Positions 1 through 10,545 of a stretch of 64,000 nucleotides of DNA are shown piece after piece. Made by a program: the position numbers and the translations under genes. Position 1 is the first letter of the stretch. Each line of letters opens with the position of its first letter. The notes under the pieces were generated by a model. It was not told the DNA's origin. It was given only the letters and a program-made list of their open reading frames with translations, and ran no database searches. The stretch covers positions 98,286,316-98,350,315 of the forward strand of contig CM047810.1 in assembly GCA_026214975.1 (NCBI GenBank), read 5' to 3'. The stretch comes from Gentiana macrophylla (lineage: Eukaryota > Streptophyta > Magnoliopsida > Gentianales > Gentianaceae).

Positions 1-1290
1 TTATTAAAGAAAAGAATTCCTTCTAAGGAAAATTCACCTTGGTTTGGAGATATCATTAACTATTTAACTTTGTGATTACATTCCGTCTCATTGGACTTGG
101 CAAATGAAAAGAAGTTCTTTTATGACTTAAAATTTTATTCTTGGGAGGAACGGATCTTTTCCGTAAATGTTCGGATGGAATAATCGAGAAAATGTGTGCC
201 TGATAATGAAATCTTAAGTGTTTTATTATTTTGTCATGATCGTGAGGCAGGAGGTCATCATGGAGGTTGGAAAACTGCTTTTAAAGTCTTGCAATGTGGT
301 TTTTATTGGCCTACACTTTATAAAGATGCGTATACATATGTTAAATCTTGTGAGTCTTGTCAAAAATGGGGAAATATATCAAAAAAACATGAAATGCCTA
401 TGCAACCTATTTTAGAATGTGAGTTATTTGATGTTTGGGGTATAGATTTCATGGGACCTTTCCCTATATCGTTTGGAAAAAGATTTATTCTTGTAATGGT
501 AGATTATGTTTGAAATGGGTAGAAAGTGAAGCTCTTCCCACTAATGATACCAAGGTTGTTATACGATTTCTTAAAAGAACATATTCACTAGATATGGCAT
601 TCAAGAGGCGATCATTAGTGATAGAGGTTCGCACTTTTGCAATCGACCATTTACTAAGTTAATTGAAAAGTATGGTGTGTAGCATAAGTTAGGAGCGCCT
701 TATCATCCATAAAACCGGTGGTCGGGTAGAGGTGTCAAAGAGAGATTAAAAGAATCATAGAAAAAGCAGTGGATTCAAACCGTAAAGCTGGGCGGTTAGA
801 CTAGATGATGCGTTATGGGCATCTGAGCGACTTTTAAAACTCCAATTGGTGTTCTCCTACAAATTAGTCTTTGGTAAATCTTGTCATCTCTCAGGTAGAG
901 TTAGAACACCGAGCATTACAGGCTATTAGATTTTTAAATTTCGATCTAAAAGGTACATCGGTGATCATAGATTACTTGATTAATGAAATTAGAAGAATTT
1001 CGCCTTGATTCTTATGAAAATGCTCGAATCTACAAAGGCATACGAAATCCTTCCATGATAAGAGAATCTATAGTCGTGAGTTCCATGTAGGTGATCGAGT
1101 GTTATTGTACAATTCACGTTTAAAGTTGTTTCCAGGTAAGCTTAAATCAAGATGGACAGGTCCATTTAAAGTAACACGAGTTTATAAATCTGGAGCTGTT
1201 GAACTAAGCGATGGGAATACAACTTTTATAGCCAATGGTCACGCAGGTGAAGCTATTTACGGAAGGTGAAGAAATCTCTCTACGATAAAT
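1..1290 (+). pseudogene. Ty3/gypsy pol 3' part (RNase H linker and integrase), decayed
   Basis: This is the end of a gypsy polyprotein whose 5' part lies outside the window. The first 190 bases translate to a linker containing SPWFGDIINYL and IPSHW, typical before the zinc-binding domain of plant Athila/Tat-like elements. Positions 196-513 are an open stretch with the HHCC integrase zinc finger (CHDREAGGHHGG, then CESCQK) and the start of the catalytic core (DVWGIDFMGPFP). The core continues in another frame (KWVESEALPTND, 513-662). The C-terminal integrase domain is readable near 1,080-1,250 ([31 protein letters not shown]). At least three frame changes and several stops make it inactive. 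Integrase would insert the element's cDNA into the genome. The lineage call rests on motif resemblance only. Confidence 0.9.
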
Positions 1291-1465
1291 GAAGTGATGT
1301 TCTTTGATCGACCCTCCGAAAGACTAAAAGCGATGCTCTTAAAAGTTTGAAAGTATCAAATTACCAGGTTTTATCTTTACTTTTATATGTCTAAACTAGT
1401 TTCGTCTTTTACCGGATAGGCGTAAAAGAAGCTGGATGTCTTTTAGATAGATTAGGAGTTTTGTT

Positions 1466-1855
1466 TTGCTTTTGAAGTTTGGTTTTAATAGAGATATCGC
1501 CTTTAGTATAGAAGCCTTAGTTTTTGAACAGAACAAGCAATTGTTGAGAGAGAAAAATTTGAGAGAAGTTTGTAATGGTACGTCAAGAAGTTCGATAAAG
1601 AGAAGGGCTAAGTTTTTAAGGAAGTGCAGAATCTGTGGAAAAATTGAACACAGTGGGAGATGTGGGAAAAACATAACTCAATCTCAGAGTGAGTGTTTGA
1701 ATGTAATTAAGAAGGGAACGATTAGGTGGTTAACCGAAAATCCCGATGGACTTCCAAGACTTAATTCAAACGCTACATTTCTAGGATATAGTTTGCTTGA
1801 AAGGTACGTTAGGAATCTGGAGTTTGTAGAAATTGAAGAATTAGAAACCCCGTAA
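1466..1855 (+). CDS. Post-integrase ORF of unknown function with a Cys/His knuckle-like motif
   Basis: This 129-residue open frame lies about 170 bases after the integrase remnant on the same strand, so it may be an extra ORF of the gypsy element. It is basic in the middle (RSSIKRRAKFLRKCRICGKIEHSGRCGKN). The C-x2-C-x4-H-x3-C spacing is one residue shorter than a canonical retroviral zinc knuckle (C-x2-C-x4-H-x4-C). The C-terminal third (RWLTENPDGLPRLNSNATFLGYSLLERYV) is not a family I recognise. It is unusually intact beside the decayed integrase. It could be a nucleic-acid-binding accessory protein of the element, or simply the chance-preserved end of a longer decayed frame. No function is assigned. 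Confidence 0.4.
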   Translation: MLLKFGFNRDIAFSIEALVFEQNKQLLREKNLREVCNGTSRSSIKRRAKFLRKCRICGKIEHSGRCGKNITQSQSECLNVIKKGTIRWLTENPDGLPRLNSNATFLGYSLLERYVRNLEFVEIEELETP

Positions 1856-1874
1856 GTTCAAGTCTTTTATTGTT

Positions 1875-2136
1875 TTTAGTTTTATAAAATTCTTGCATAA
1901 CTTTGAAAATTTTATAAAATTGGATCTTTATAAAATTAAGGAGTTTTATAAAAGTTTTATAAAAAGTTCTTTAAGTTTTTAGATATTTTATAAGAATTAA
2001 TAGAAATTTATTGAATTTTTATAAACTTTTAAATAAGTTTTATAAATATTTTATAAGTTTTGAGAAATTGTTATAAAATTTATAAATTTTATTTTAAAGT
2101 TTTTATTAAAGTTTTATAAGTTTTATATCAAAAATC

Positions 2137-2180
<44 letters not shown>
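1875..2180. repeat. TTTATAAAATT-rich degenerate repeat ending in a poly-A/TA run
   Basis: About 250 bases are built from repeated TTTTATAAAA-like words, most of them self-complementary. They are followed by roughly 30 A residues and a short TA run. I see no coding potential. Confidence 0.7.
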
Positions 2181-2182
<2 letters not shown>

Positions 2183-2205
2183 CGAAAAATCATAAAAATT
2201 GCACA

Positions 2206-2240
2206 CGGACCGATCCGGCCCTTATCAGGACCGGTCCGGG
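2206..2240 (+). promoter_or_regulatory. Paired palindrome, GGACCGATCC then GGACCGGTCC (copy 1)
   Basis: A near-palindrome (CGGACCGATCCG, 2206-2217) is followed ten bases later by a perfect palindrome (GGACCGGTCC, 2228-2237). The same pair recurs at 4517-4551 and 7940-7976. Downstream lies a C/T-rich leader-like stretch and then the ORF that begins near 2,670. A promoter role is inferred from position. No clear TATA box was seen here. Confidence 0.6.
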
Positions 2241-2502
2241 TTCGAGTTAACCTAAAAAGACGGGGACACTTTCTTCTTCCTCATTTCCACCTCTTTTCAG
2301 CAGCAGCCGCACTACACCTCCTCCACTTCGATTTTTTTTTTCTTTTTCTCTTCAAAAATACAAATTACACTACACCATTACATACATTCTTCCTCTTTTA
2401 CTCTCCTCTCTTTAACACAAGTGAGAAATTTGAAAAAGATCGAACACAAGCTCCATTTCATCCCGGAGGCTTATACGACTTTTCCGGCCACTTTTCACGG
2501 TT

Positions 2503-4196
2503 TTGTTCATTATAAGGTATAATTTGTTTACTTTACTTATCAATTTCATAATTTTTATAATTTTTAGATTTATTTTCAACTGTTTTGAATTTTACGTGTG
2601 TTGTGACATTTTATTTTGTGTTGTTTTTTCGTTGTTTTTATTGTTGTTTTGTCAATTCAATATCGTAGAATGGCCTCATCCAAATCGAAAAATCTCTAAG
2701 AAAAGAAAGCCTAATATTCCAATAGAAGTGCCGGTCGTAGAATTAAAAGATTTAACACCGGAAGAAGAATGCATTAGTTTTGCTCTCTGACTTCACCTCA
2801 AGCTAAGAATGCTTATAAAAATATCTATAGTAAATGTGGAGTTGTGTTGGAAAGAGGCTTAGATTTTGATGACTTAGGAGAGGAGGTTAGGCGTATTTTT
2901 GCTAGGCGCCAATGGTTGGATTTTGCGGCTCGGAGGACGGGAGAGATCAATACTACCTTAGTGGCGAGAATTTTATGCGATTTTGTCTACTTTGACACCC
3001 ACCGAGGGTAGTATGATGAAGTCTATTCCCTTAGGTCTAGACATGTTTCTTTTAGTCCGGGGCGATTAATCTTTGTTTTAGGGGTAGAAGTTTTCGGATG
3101 AAGAAGATTATAGAAAGTTGTTTATAGATTAGATGATCTGCTATGTATGAGCAGATTGCCTCAGAGCTCGAGAGAGGAGTTTGATGCTACAATGAGAATG
3201 GGTGGACAACAGATTTAATTATGGGAAGTGTTTTAGAGATCGAGGGCAATCAAAAGATTTTTGAGCCATACTCTCTATCCCACTACCAAACACACCGCCT
3301 TTGGTAAAGAAGATTTATGCATTACTTGGGCGATGATTCATGATGTTAAGGTGGATGTGGGGAAGATTATGTATAGAAGGTTTTCGAGTTTATTATTCTT
3401 GCAAGGCAGGGAGTCACATGCACTTTCTGGCTTTATTTTGATTTATGTCGTAGATCGGGAGTTTCTTTCTGTCTAACGACAAGTTGATGATGGCGAGATG
3501 AGTCACGATAGGCCCTAGTCCGAGGAGGTCTCGGAGGGTTCGATAGACTCGATAGTTAGGCGTAGTACCCCTCCACCGGCTCACCCGGTTCCACGGTTTC
3601 ATCATTTTCATCTTTTACGAGCAACGACAAACTTCTCTCCCAAACACTATTACATACGATATGTTTCAATCCTTAGTATCGAGATGTAGCCGAGGACAAA
3701 GGCTAATATGGCTTTGTTCTTTGAGCGAGTAAGCGGTGGAGTGATGATTTACGTAGAGGATCTTTGAGACATGAGCGGATGCATCTTGATCCTTCTTTCG
3801 ATAGAAGCGCCTATCCATACTGTCAATCTAACCCGTATATCGTTACGAGAATGGATAGCACCTATTCCACCATCTCGAGCTTTCATCATATGCCAAATCC
3901 TTTTGGAAGCGATCTAGTGGTCGGGGTGTCTTTTATCTGAGTTCTCGAGTCTTTGTTACATCTAGGTGGGGAGGATTTTCGGATTTTGCAAGGATGGCGT
4001 CAAGTATGAGTTCGATGGATCTCGGCGATTCGATTCGGATCACGACTACGTTTCCACGACCCGATTCGTCATCGGTTCCAAGTATGCATGATCCGATTTA
4101 CTTCTTGGCGATGATGATGTTGACATTGTTTGATTTTAAACAACTTTTATTATTTCTAAACATTTTATATTTATTTATTTTATTTTATGCATTTTA
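2503..4196 (+). pseudogene. Plant 'transposon protein'-type ORF of a gypsy element, broken
   Basis: A leader with a plausible 5' intron (donor near 2,517, acceptor ending about 2,667) precedes an ATG at 2670. The decayed protein then reads in changing frames: SKKRKPNIPIEVPVVELKDLTPEEE, then QAKNAYKNIYSKCGVVLERGLDF, then ARRQWLDFAARRTGEINTTLVAR, then LYPTTKHTAFGKEDLCITWAMIH. This order resembles the 'putative plant transposon protein' domain that accompanies Tat/Athila-like gypsy elements; that is recall of the family, not a search. The tail (3994-4196) is Ser/Pro-rich. At least four frame changes are present. The molecular role of this protein is not established. Confidence 0.6.
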
Positions 4197-4516
4197 ACTT
4201 TAGTTGATAAGTTTGCTAGTTTAATAAGTTTCCGATTTCATTAATCATATTCTGTCGTAGTCGTAAATTTATTTTTAATAGTATTTAAATATTTCATAAA
4301 AAATCAAAAATCTAAAAAAAATATATTTAGCATTCGCATGTAATATTCGTGTGTCGTTTTATCCGTATCGGTGAGATAATATTGAACAAAGTTAATTTGA
4401 ATTTACAACCTTTATAGCTTTATAGCTTTATAGCTTTTCAAATAGCTTGAAGGCTATTAAGTTGAACAAAGCAAACTTGAACTTTACAACCTTCATACGG
4501 TAAAAATATTTTAAAG

Positions 4517-4623
4517 CCGGACCGGTCCGGTCAGTTTCAGGACCGATCCGGGAGTAACAACTGCTTAGTCATACTGAAAGTGTTAGTATGCATGCACGTG
4601 TACTCTAATTTTATCCATATAAG
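4517..4623 (+). promoter_or_regulatory. Paired palindrome (copy 2) followed by a TATA-like box
   Basis: CCGGACCGGTCCGG (4517-4530) is a perfect 14-base palindrome. After ten bases comes GGACCGATCCG (4540-4550). A CATATAAGG box lies at about 4617-4623, and an ATG follows at 4707. The arrangement matches the copy inside the LTR at 7940-7996 and suggests a separate promoter for the next ORF. Confidence 0.55.
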
Positions 4624-4706
4624 GGCGAGAGAGGTTGAAAGTAAAAGTTGCCAATTCACTCACTACTTTCAATCTTTTTCTTTTTACTGCATCTGTTTAA
4701 ACTAAA

Positions 4707-5518
4707 ATGTCAAACCGATCATCACCATCAGTCAATTCATACGATCCGGAGGCAGTTGATGTTTTTATCCCGAGTCTAGCGCTTCAAATGTTAATTTGTT
4801 GGTGAATGCGAGGTTTGCAAATTCTCTATATTGATGGAAAGGGTATCAATTTTGAAAAAAATTGATCGATTCGAAGAGATTTAATTGAGAATCAAGGATG
4901 GAAAAAATTTGTTAAGCAACCTCGAGGAAGAATTAATGTTTCTATTGTTAGGAATTTTATTGACTCTTTCTCTTGTTACTACGGTAGATCCGTCACGACT
5001 TATATCATGTTAGTGGTACACTTATTCACTGTCACCTCATATTATCAATCATATCTACGAGATACCGATTTTCAATCAAATCCATAATCTTCATTATGAA
5101 TATCAATAGGGATTAGGGAACTCTTGTCATGTTGTTAACTATGTCACGGAAGCTTTTCCGTATTTGTTTCGAGTTCGATCAAAATTACGATTCTACCACT
5201 TGACTCTGCTGCTCATCATGCGAGAGCATGGAAACACTTCATTAACTCACGAGTCTATCCGACTAGTGACTTTGCATGGGTTAGTGATAGTGAGATACTT
5301 TTGTTGTTTGCATTGATAAGCTGGAGCTTATGTGTGGTGGGGATTTTGATTTTTAGGACGGCGATAAACTTTGCGGTGGAACGATATAATAATGGAAGGC
5401 CGATGCCTTTTGCTTGGTTAATTTCAAGGTTATGTATTCATTTGAATGAAGTCCTGAAATTGCTTACGATGAGATATATCCGTCTCGTGATTGTCGTAGA
5501 GGATTGCTACCGGTAGAG
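4707..5518 (+). pseudogene. Second gypsy-associated 'transposon protein'-like ORF, broken
   Basis: The reading starts at the ATG at 4707 (MSNRSSPSVNSYDPEAVDVFIPS). It is interrupted by stops but then reads ENQGWKKFVKQPRGRINVSIVRNFIDSF, which has the same layout as the ORF at about 2,670-4,190 (GWkkF...RINvslVrnF). I infer a diverged second copy of the same kind of protein. A 71-residue open stretch closes it (5301-5516, ending RLVIVVEDCYR). It has its own upstream palindrome pair and TATA-like box. It is inactive, with several frame changes. The relation between the two ORFs is judged from short motifs only. Confidence 0.5.
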
Positions 5519-5774
5519 AATCCGGGTTGTTCGTCAACTATTTGAGATAGTTGTTAGTGGTTTTATTTAATTTAGTTTAAGTTTGGTTTGCTTTAATAAG
5601 TTAAAGTTGCTTAAGGTTAGTAAGTTAATAGTAAGTTTGTTTTATTTTTAGTCTGTAATAGTTTCTTTTTGTTTAATATATATGTTGTTTGATTTTAATA
5701 TACGTGTGTTATCGATGTTTATAACGATCATCTATAATTTTAATTTAATTTTCGAACCTACTTTTTCATACTTA

Positions 5775-5815
5775 TTGAACATCGGGACGATGTCACTTCG
5801 TAAGTGGGGAGTAGA
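5775..5815 (+). promoter_or_regulatory. Polypurine-tract-like site with adjacent hairpin (copy 1)
   Basis: The hairpin ACATCG-GGA-CGATGT is followed by TAAGTGGGGAGTA. This matches the layout of the polypurine tract at 7280-7320 and of the one at 35518-35556 (minus strand). No LTR start is evident right after it, so it may mark an older or deleted element end. Confidence 0.5.
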
Positions 5816-6801
5816 GTTAGGTTTGAAAATTCATTAAAATTTTAGAAAAAATAAAAAAAAAATTATAAAATATAACCTTTTTCATATAAATTAGTACTTT
5901 AATTACTTATTTCTTAGTTTTAATTTTTCTTGAATAATTTAAGTTGGTTAATATATGAATAAAAATGATATAATTCGAGAGGATTAATTTTTGATTTAGT
6001 AAAATATATTAGATATATAATGAATATGTTTTATATCTTTTATAAGATTTTTAAGATTTTGAGTATGTATAACTAAATAATTTTTATCAAATATTTCTTT
6101 TATGGAATTATTCAAGTAATTTTTATATTTATAAATAAATTTTTAGATAATTTTCTTTTCAAGATTAATTATGAATTTGGAATCAAAATTAGGAATGATG
6201 ATTTTTGGCACCACAAAAATATAACTATAGCCAAATAACCTACCTGAATAAAATTTCCAATTTTTGACCCCACCTCAGCTTTTTAAAGAGTGATCAAGAC
6301 CTCACTCGGAATTTAGCCATTTTGATTAACTAGAAATTTCCGACCCTTAGCTTGTTTTGGTCTACATTTCTTTGACATCCTTCGAGTTTATGCGTGCACT
6401 TATGAGAGGAGATGATGATGAGAAAAAGTTAAGAGTTGAGAAAAATGGTATATCTTTGAGATTGGAATGAGTTCAGATATGTTAGTGTTTTATGGAAAAT
6501 TTTTAAGAATTAAAGCACCATTTTTACACAGAATAAATCGAATATCAAGTATCTTCCCTATCTTTGATCGACCAAATATATGTCTGATGATAGTAGTCCA
6601 GCTAGGGGATTATCTCGAAATGTCCTATTGCTGAGAATGAAGGCATAAGTCGAATCAAAAGATCTCAAGAATGATTACGTGTTTAAGGAAACCGGACTCG
6701 TAATTTTAGATCGAAAGAGTAGTACTCCGATCAATCTTGATGAAGCAATGCTTGTGAATTTGATTATTTACACACACTCACGCTTTAGTTCTTAATATAT
6801 G

Positions 6802-6839
<38 letters not shown>

Positions 6840-7278
6840 GAGAGAAAATCTGAAAAATGTTGGAATAAAAGGATGTTACTAATCAGAACTGTTTTTGATC
6901 AAGAATGTGAAGACGTAGGTACGTACGACTTACATCTTTCTCTTTTTGATTTCCTTTTCTATCTTTTCGATTAACCAATGTCCTATCCTAATATATTAAG
7001 CCACCTTATTTCTTCTATCGACTTAGTTAATGATTCCAGAAATTCGTAATAATCGAGATAGAAAGTATTTCTAATATTTTATTTATATTTCTGAATTATT
7101 GCATGCATGTTTCCATCTAATTCATATTTGATACTTAATTTATTTAAGTTGTATAATCTCCCTTTCTTAAATTTCTATAAAATTTATAAATTATATGTTT
7201 GTAATATTGACGATATATATTACTTTTGAAATTTTAATCTGATCAATTATATTATCTGTTATTTATATATTACCGCTT
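5816..7278. other. AT-rich noncoding stretch of the gypsy element
   Basis: I see no convincing coding region. It includes a poly-A run of about 26 bases near 6,809-6,834. It lies between the second ORF and the polypurine tract and probably belongs to the long 3' noncoding part of the gypsy element. Confidence 0.5.
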
Positions 7279-7320
7279 ATTTTTGCTCGAGGACGATCAA
7301 AAGCTAAGTGGGGAGTAATT
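7279..7320 (+). promoter_or_regulatory. Gypsy polypurine tract with upstream hairpin
   Basis: TTTTTGCTCG-AGGA-CGATCAAAA forms an imperfect hairpin directly before AGCTAAGTGGGGAGTAATT. This is the familiar sequence just before the 3' LTR of plant Tat/Athila-like elements, where plus-strand DNA synthesis is primed. Confidence 0.8.
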
Positions 7321-8260
7321 TGATGTATTATTTTTATATGATTAAATTTACGTGATTTTATTACGTTTTGTTGACAAATTCTATGTAAAATATCTAAAAT
7401 TATGATATAATTAGTATAAAATATTAATCTTTGTAGTTTAGTATAGTTAATAGTAAAAGTTAGTATTTATAGTAGAAAGTTGTAGTTTTGTACGGTTTTA
7501 GTAACCGGAATATTGTGTCTATTTTACACGGGTATTTTGTGTTTATTTCATTTGCGAATCCTAAGATGAATCGAAATCCAGTATCGACACTTTTGAAGTC
7601 AATACAAGTTAGTGAAAGGAAGTTATAAAGCGTCGCCACCGATATACATGATCAAGGAATAATTGTTTCTAAATCTCGAAAAGGGCGTATAATACAAATG
7701 GCTCATCGAGAATCGTTTTACGAAGAAGTGGTCTTGATGAAAGTTGTAGAGAATTCAACGAGCTTTTCAACGGAAGTTCGATTATGTCATTCTGATATCA
7801 AGAATTCAAGTTACGATTTTTAGAAGATTAACTGTGTAATTATATATAATTATATATATAATTACACAGCACAAGTAATGATTATGGGTAACATGGGGGA
7901 ACATGCTGATGACAAGCTGTAATGATTATCATCATTACACCGGACCGATCCGGCAAATTTTCAGGACCGGTCCGGGAAGGGGAAAATTCTATAAAAGGGG
8001 AGCATCAGAGGCTTCATTTGGGGGTGTACCAATATATATATACAATATTCTATATATATTCTCTCCCTCTTCTTTCTCTTTTTCTTCTCCTTTCTTAGTT
8101 TGTAAATAGGCTTTATGCCAAAATAAATTAGTAGTAGTAGTATCGTAGTAATGCTCGGGAAATTCTCGAAGGTTGATTGTTCTTTGAAGTCGTTGTAATA
8201 CACAGGAAAAGAGCGATTTACGAATCAACAGTTGTAATCGGGTAATTTCTATAATAATTA
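7321..8260 (+). mobile_element. 3' LTR of the Ty3/gypsy element (right end uncertain)
   Basis: The LTR starts with TGATGTATTA immediately after the polypurine tract. It contains the palindrome pair (7940-7976), a good TATA box (TATAAAA, 7990-7996) and a leader-like region. I could not find a convincing terminal ...CA with a duplicated target, so the right border is approximate. The LTR shows that the element's coding part lies upstream on the plus strand. Confidence 0.65.
7940..7996 (+). promoter_or_regulatory. LTR core promoter: paired palindrome plus TATA box (copy 3)
   Basis: CCGGACCGATCCGG (7940-7953) and GGACCGGTCC (7964-7973) are ten bases apart, and TATAAAA follows 14 bases after the pair. 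The geometry suggests an upstream activator site for the retrotransposon's own transcription. Confidence 0.6.
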
Positions 8261-9359
8261 TGTTTATGTTTGTTATTTTCTTCTTTTTAGTTTTTATAAT
8301 GTTATTAGGCTAGATCTAATAACTAGCCAAAGTTATGTAATCGTATTATTTTGATCTTTTCGTTAAAAGAATGATGTTAAAATAAAAATGACTAAAATTG
8401 AGTAAAATGAATCTTTTTCTATTTCGCTACGTAATGATAACATATTCGGAATGAAGTAATCAATCATGATGAATACTACATATAACTGGCGATGATGAAC
8501 GACCGGAGAAGTCGGGATATGAGTAAAAATAGAAAAACCGGAGGGTAAAAATGGCCGTCTGATTAACGGAATCCTATTTCCTACCCGGGGGCAGATTTGT
8601 CCTAGTAAAACAAATCTTATTAAAATTTGTACTCGAGATCTTAATAATGTTAAAATCACAGTTTAATTGAAACTACACCGTTTGTATTAAATCGATCCGC
8701 TTGACAACCGGAGCCTCTTGAATAACATCGGCCATTTGACAAATGGAATCACCTCTTTTATCCGGGGTAGATTTGTACTCGGTACCTGTTTTGACTAACT
8801 AAGTTTAGCATGGGGCAGTTGTGGACCTTGGACTGATGACTTTTGACATATGACAATTTCATACGCTCGTGTGAGGAGGAATTGTTGACTTTAGGAGTAC
8901 ACCGTTTCATTCACTCAATTGGACCTAAAAAAGGAAGATCGAACACATTCTATTAATTGAAAAGATTGAATAAATTAATTACATATACTTTGGCTAGTCT
9001 AGTCTATAAACTATATATTGGTATCTATATATTTATATATATATATATATTTTACTATTTATGTACATCTATATATATTTATATATCTATATATATTATA
9101 TTAGAATAACTTTTAAATTACATAATTATTTTATGTTAGTTAGAGTAGTAGTAATAATGTGTTATAAAATTGCGGTTTAGATCGAGTTAATAAGCGACTC
9201 TTTGGTGTTTAACCACACTTAAAAGAATTACCATTTTTTTTCCACGAGGATTCGACGACACGACTCACCACTTTATCACTACAATTTGACCGGTACACTT
9301 TGCCGGTTAGGATCCGTCTAACCTAGAAAAGGTCCGTCCCTTTCTTGGCGCCGTTTTAA
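8261..9359. other. No gene seen; AT-rich with short TA repeats
   Basis: No coding signal was found on either strand. TA/TATATT tracts lie at 9,030-9,110. Two short related stretches (around 8,545-8,605 and 8,730-8,785, sharing CCGGGG.AGATTTGT) suggest a decayed local duplication. Confidence 0.5.
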
Positions 9360-9954
9360 GGTGCGGTTTGGTGACGTCATACTATAAAAGATTCCATCAC
9401 GTGAAAAAGAACAACATTTATTCTCAAGCGTAAAAGAAAATCCATCAACATCTAATGCAGAAATAGAAATAATGCTCTTCGTAAGAGCGGGAACAAAATA
9501 AATGATTATTGAGTTCTAGTACTAGCCTTTGGGCAATGAAAGAAAATAAACTCCTACGGCGGTAGCGGCAAAGAACACTTGCTCCGTTTCCAACGCGTAG
9601 GTCCACCTCTCCTTTCTTGAGATCTCTAGTTCTTCTTAGTACTGCATATTCAGTACAAATATGAGAACCACAACCAGATATCTAATACCCGGTGGTTAGA
9701 CTTAGAAGAAGTAATGTTGATCTCAATCATAAATATACACGAAGTCGAAGCATCGAATGCTTCTTCTTGGTACTCAAGAAGCCCTTGCGTTTCTCCTCCA
9801 ATGTCGGTCTCACCGCAATGGAAGCAAGCATCCTTGGATTTGTCTTTTGCTATTTTAGGCGTTGGCTTAGGTGCGCCTTCGCCTTCTTGGACTTTTTACA
9901 GGCTTTTGCCTTGCCCTTACTCGAAGTGACCGGCAACACTTGCTTTCCCTTCCC
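9360..9954 (-). pseudogene. Ty1/copia nucleocapsid knuckle, protease and gag-pre-integrase remnant
   Basis: Reading leftwards from the gag ORF, the minus strand gives a Lys-rich linker, then DACFHCGE (first half of a CCHC knuckle), then a protease-like stretch with CGSHICTEY and KGEVDLRVGNGA. It ends in the gag-pre-integrase region (LDVDGFSFTLENKCCSFSRDGIFYSM). Knuckle and protease are in different frames; the expected LDTGCGSH active-site region is broken by an indel around VLD. Homology stops near 9,360, and no integrase, reverse transcriptase or RNase H follows. The element has therefore lost most of pol and its 3' LTR. Confidence 0.75.
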
Positions 9955-10545
9955 CTACGGTGCCCTCGGCAGATCTTTAACATGTTCAATAACTCCGCAT
10001 GAGGAGCAATCTATCTTGTTCATGTGATAGTTCATCACAAAGCGTGAGAATGAGTCGGTAGAGATTGCGAGAATCAAGTCAATACTCAACTCTCGTTCCA
10101 ACTTGTGGCCCTGCTTCCCAAGCCTCTCTATGTACCCGATCATTTTAAGCACGTGTGACCCCACAGCAGTCCCGGATGCCATCTTACAACTAAACAGGGC
10201 CTTCGAGACCTCGTACCTCTCAGTGCGAGACTGAGAAGCATAAAGTTCCTTCAGGTGGACCATGATAGAGTAGGCGTCCATAGACTCATGCTGTTTCTGC
10301 AGTTCAGGTGTCATAGAAGCAAGCATGATACATGTAGCATCGATCTTGTCGAGCGATTGCTTGTTGTACTTCTCAACAACATCTGCGGCCCGAACCTCGC
10401 GGGCTTTTCCGGTAGGGCCTCGCGTCAAGACATAGCCAATCTTCTCGTGCCTCAAAACGATTTTGAGGTTTCTTTCCCAATCGAGAAAATTAGTTTCGTC
10501 AAGCTTGTTTTCGATGATAAAACGAAGGTTCAATTTGTTTGACAT
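9955..10545 (-). CDS. Ty1/copia Gag (UBN2-type), open but isolated
   Basis: This 196-residue open frame starts MSNKLNLRFIIENKLDETNFLDWERNLKIVL. That is the usual N-terminus of plant copia Gag, followed by the UBN2-type capsid region (YNKQSLDKIDATCIMLASMTPELQKQHESMDAYSIMVHLKELY). It ends with HVKDLPRAP. In an intact element Gag forms the cytoplasmic particle that packages the RNA. It lies downstream (minus strand) of the LTR at 12587-14397, separated by an unusually long leader of about 2 kb. The frame is open although pol is gone, so the protein alone could still be made if the LTR promoter works. Confidence 0.85.
   Translation of the reverse strand: MSNKLNLRFIIENKLDETNFLDWERNLKIVLRHEKIGYVLTRGPTGKAREVRAADVVEKYNKQSLDKIDATCIMLASMTPELQKQHESMDAYSIMVHLKELYASQSRTERYEVSKALFSCKMASGTAVGSHVLKMIGYIERLGKQGHKLERELSIDLILAISTDSFSRFVMNYHMNKIDCSSCGVIEHVKDLPRAP

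Noticed and set aside
5775..5815. Second LTR start after the first polypurine-like site
   Set aside because: No TG...CA terminus or target duplication could be found, and no TATA/palindrome module follows before 7.9 kb.
9692..10027. Plus-strand 111-codon frame
   Set aside because: It is antisense to the copia gag/zinc-knuckle region, which reads sensibly on the minus strand.
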